A DNA stretch of 7,686 nt from Porticoccaceae bacterium (GTDB taxonomy: Bacteria; Pseudomonadota; Gammaproteobacteria; Pseudomonadales; Porticoccaceae). The notes under the pieces were generated by a model. The model made no database searches. It saw only the letters and a program-made list of their open reading frames with translations, and was not told the origin of the DNA. Where the stretch lies: contig DLXZ01000129.1 of the NCBI GenBank assembly GCA_003448675.1, forward strand, positions 9,670 to 17,355, read 5' to 3'. Positions 6,935 through 7,686 of the stretch are shown here, piece by piece. The stretch's first letter is position 1; the number at the start of each line of letters is the position of its first letter. Made by a program: the position numbers and the translations under genes.

Positions 6935-7686
6935 CTAGCTATGGTCCGGCGGGTTGGGGGCTTGGGTCAAAGTTTCTATCAGTGTGTTGGTTGAACTATC
7001 CAGTTCTTCGAGGTGGCTGGTTCGGGGCTTATTGCTATCCAATTGTTGAAATAAACGGTGATGAAGGGTCTTGCCCAGTTCGACGCCCCATTGATCAAAA
7101 GCGTTGATATTCCAGATCACGCTTTGCACAAAAACACTGTGTTCATAAAAAGCCAATAATGCGCCCAGTGAGCGGGGCTTGAGATCATCCAGCAATAGGG
7201 TGTTGCTGGGCCGGTTTCCGGGGACTGCCTTGTGCGGCGCGAGGGACTTGGCAAACTCGGCTTCCAGACCTTGATCCAGTAATTCCCGGTGGCTTTGTGC
7301 GGCTGACTTGCCAGCCATTAAGGCCTGGCTCTGAGCCAGGCAGTTGCCGAGCAGGTGCCGATGATTTTCTGTGTCGCAGTGGGCTTCGCGGGTGGCAATG
7401 AAATCAACGGATACAGGCTCAGTACCTTGCAAAAGCAGCTGGTGAAAAGAGTGTTGCCCGTTGGTGCCTTCGCTGCCCCAGATCACCTGCCCTGTGGAAT
7501 AATCAACTTTGCGGCCTGTTTTTGTAGTGCTTTTACCTAGGCTTTCCATGGTCAATTGTTGAAGATAGGCGGGTAGATCCCGCAGATGGTGAACGTAGGG
7601 CAGGACCGCCCGGCTTTTATAGCCCCGGAAATTGATATGCCAGATGGCCTGCAGGCCATGGAGTACGGGTAAATTGTTTCTCCAAT
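6935..7686 (-). CDS. pgi: Glucose-6-phosphate isomerase, C-terminal part (5' end off window)
   Basis: Cytoplasmic glycolytic and gluconeogenic enzyme interconverting glucose-6-P and fructose-6-P. The 249 codons visible are roughly the last 45 percent of a ~550-residue enzyme; the start lies beyond base 7686. The catalytic residues in this part are present: Glu in TMESLGK (E. coli Glu355), His exactly 31 residues later in EGTNGQH (E. coli His386), and Lys in FDQWGVELGK (E. coli Lys514). SVIWNINAFDQWGVELGK fits the second PGI family signature. RAVLPYVHHLRDLPAYLQQ and DSSTNTLIE (for DSSTNGLI in E. coli) are further matches. The frame is continuous from the edge to TAG at 6937-6935. Its stop is 176 bases before the pntAa start, same strand, with no clear terminator between, so read-through into pnt is possible. 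Confidence 0.96.
   Translation of the reverse strand, partial: WRNNLPVLHGLQAIWHINFRGYKSRAVLPYVHHLRDLPAYLQQLTMESLGKSTTKTGRKVDYSTGQVIWGSEGTNGQHSFHQLLLQGTEPVSVDFIATREAHCDTENHRHLLGNCLAQSQALMAGKSAAQSHRELLDQGLEAEFAKSLAPHKAVPGNRPSNTLLLDDLKPRSLGALLAFYEHSVFVQSVIWNINAFDQWGVELGKTLHHRLFQQLDSNKPRTSHLEELDSSTNTLIETLTQAPNPPDHS

Overview
This window looks like an ordinary stretch of a free-living gammaproteobacterial chromosome. The FabA/FabB pair (anaerobic unsaturated fatty acid synthesis) is typical of that class. GalU and the CpsG/ManB-type mutase closely resemble gammaproteobacterial proteins as I remember them. Base composition and the codon style of clear genes look uniform, and I see no insertion sequence, tRNA, rRNA, CRISPR array or phage gene. 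A marine Cellvibrionales/Spongiibacter-like origin is plausible, but that is inference and I cannot fix the genus.

Layout. Bases 1-1275, minus strand: fabA followed by fabB (the fabB 3' end is off the left edge), with a candidate sigma70 promoter at 1334-1362. Bases 1276-1557: divergent intergenic region. Bases 1558-3761, plus strand: galU and a manB/cpsG-type phosphohexomutase, 14 bases apart and probably one operon. Bases 3797-3822: a GC hairpin with A and T flanks that can terminate both convergent operons. Bases 3853-6758, minus strand: a three-gene proton-translocating transhydrogenase operon (pntAa, pntAb, pntB) with tight junctions and a strong Shine-Dalgarno sequence before each gene. 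Bases 6935-7686, minus strand: the C-terminal 249 codons of pgi.

How the genes fit together. Pgi interconverts fructose-6-P and glucose-6-P. The phosphohexomutase makes mannose-1-P and, if it also accepts glucose-6-P, glucose-1-P. GalU turns glucose-1-P into UDP-glucose for envelope or exopolysaccharide synthesis. The transhydrogenase uses the proton gradient to make NADPH, which fatty acid synthesis consumes.

No previously undescribed system is evident. The observation most worth a second look is in the transhydrogenase. PntB has Asn at position 91, where E. coli has the proton-channel His91, and has no histidine anywhere in its membrane domain. The small PntAb subunit also lacks the alternative channel histidine known from Thermus. 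Other points are a probable TTG start for fabA and a pnt operon whose sequence signatures differ from the enteric and pseudomonad type.
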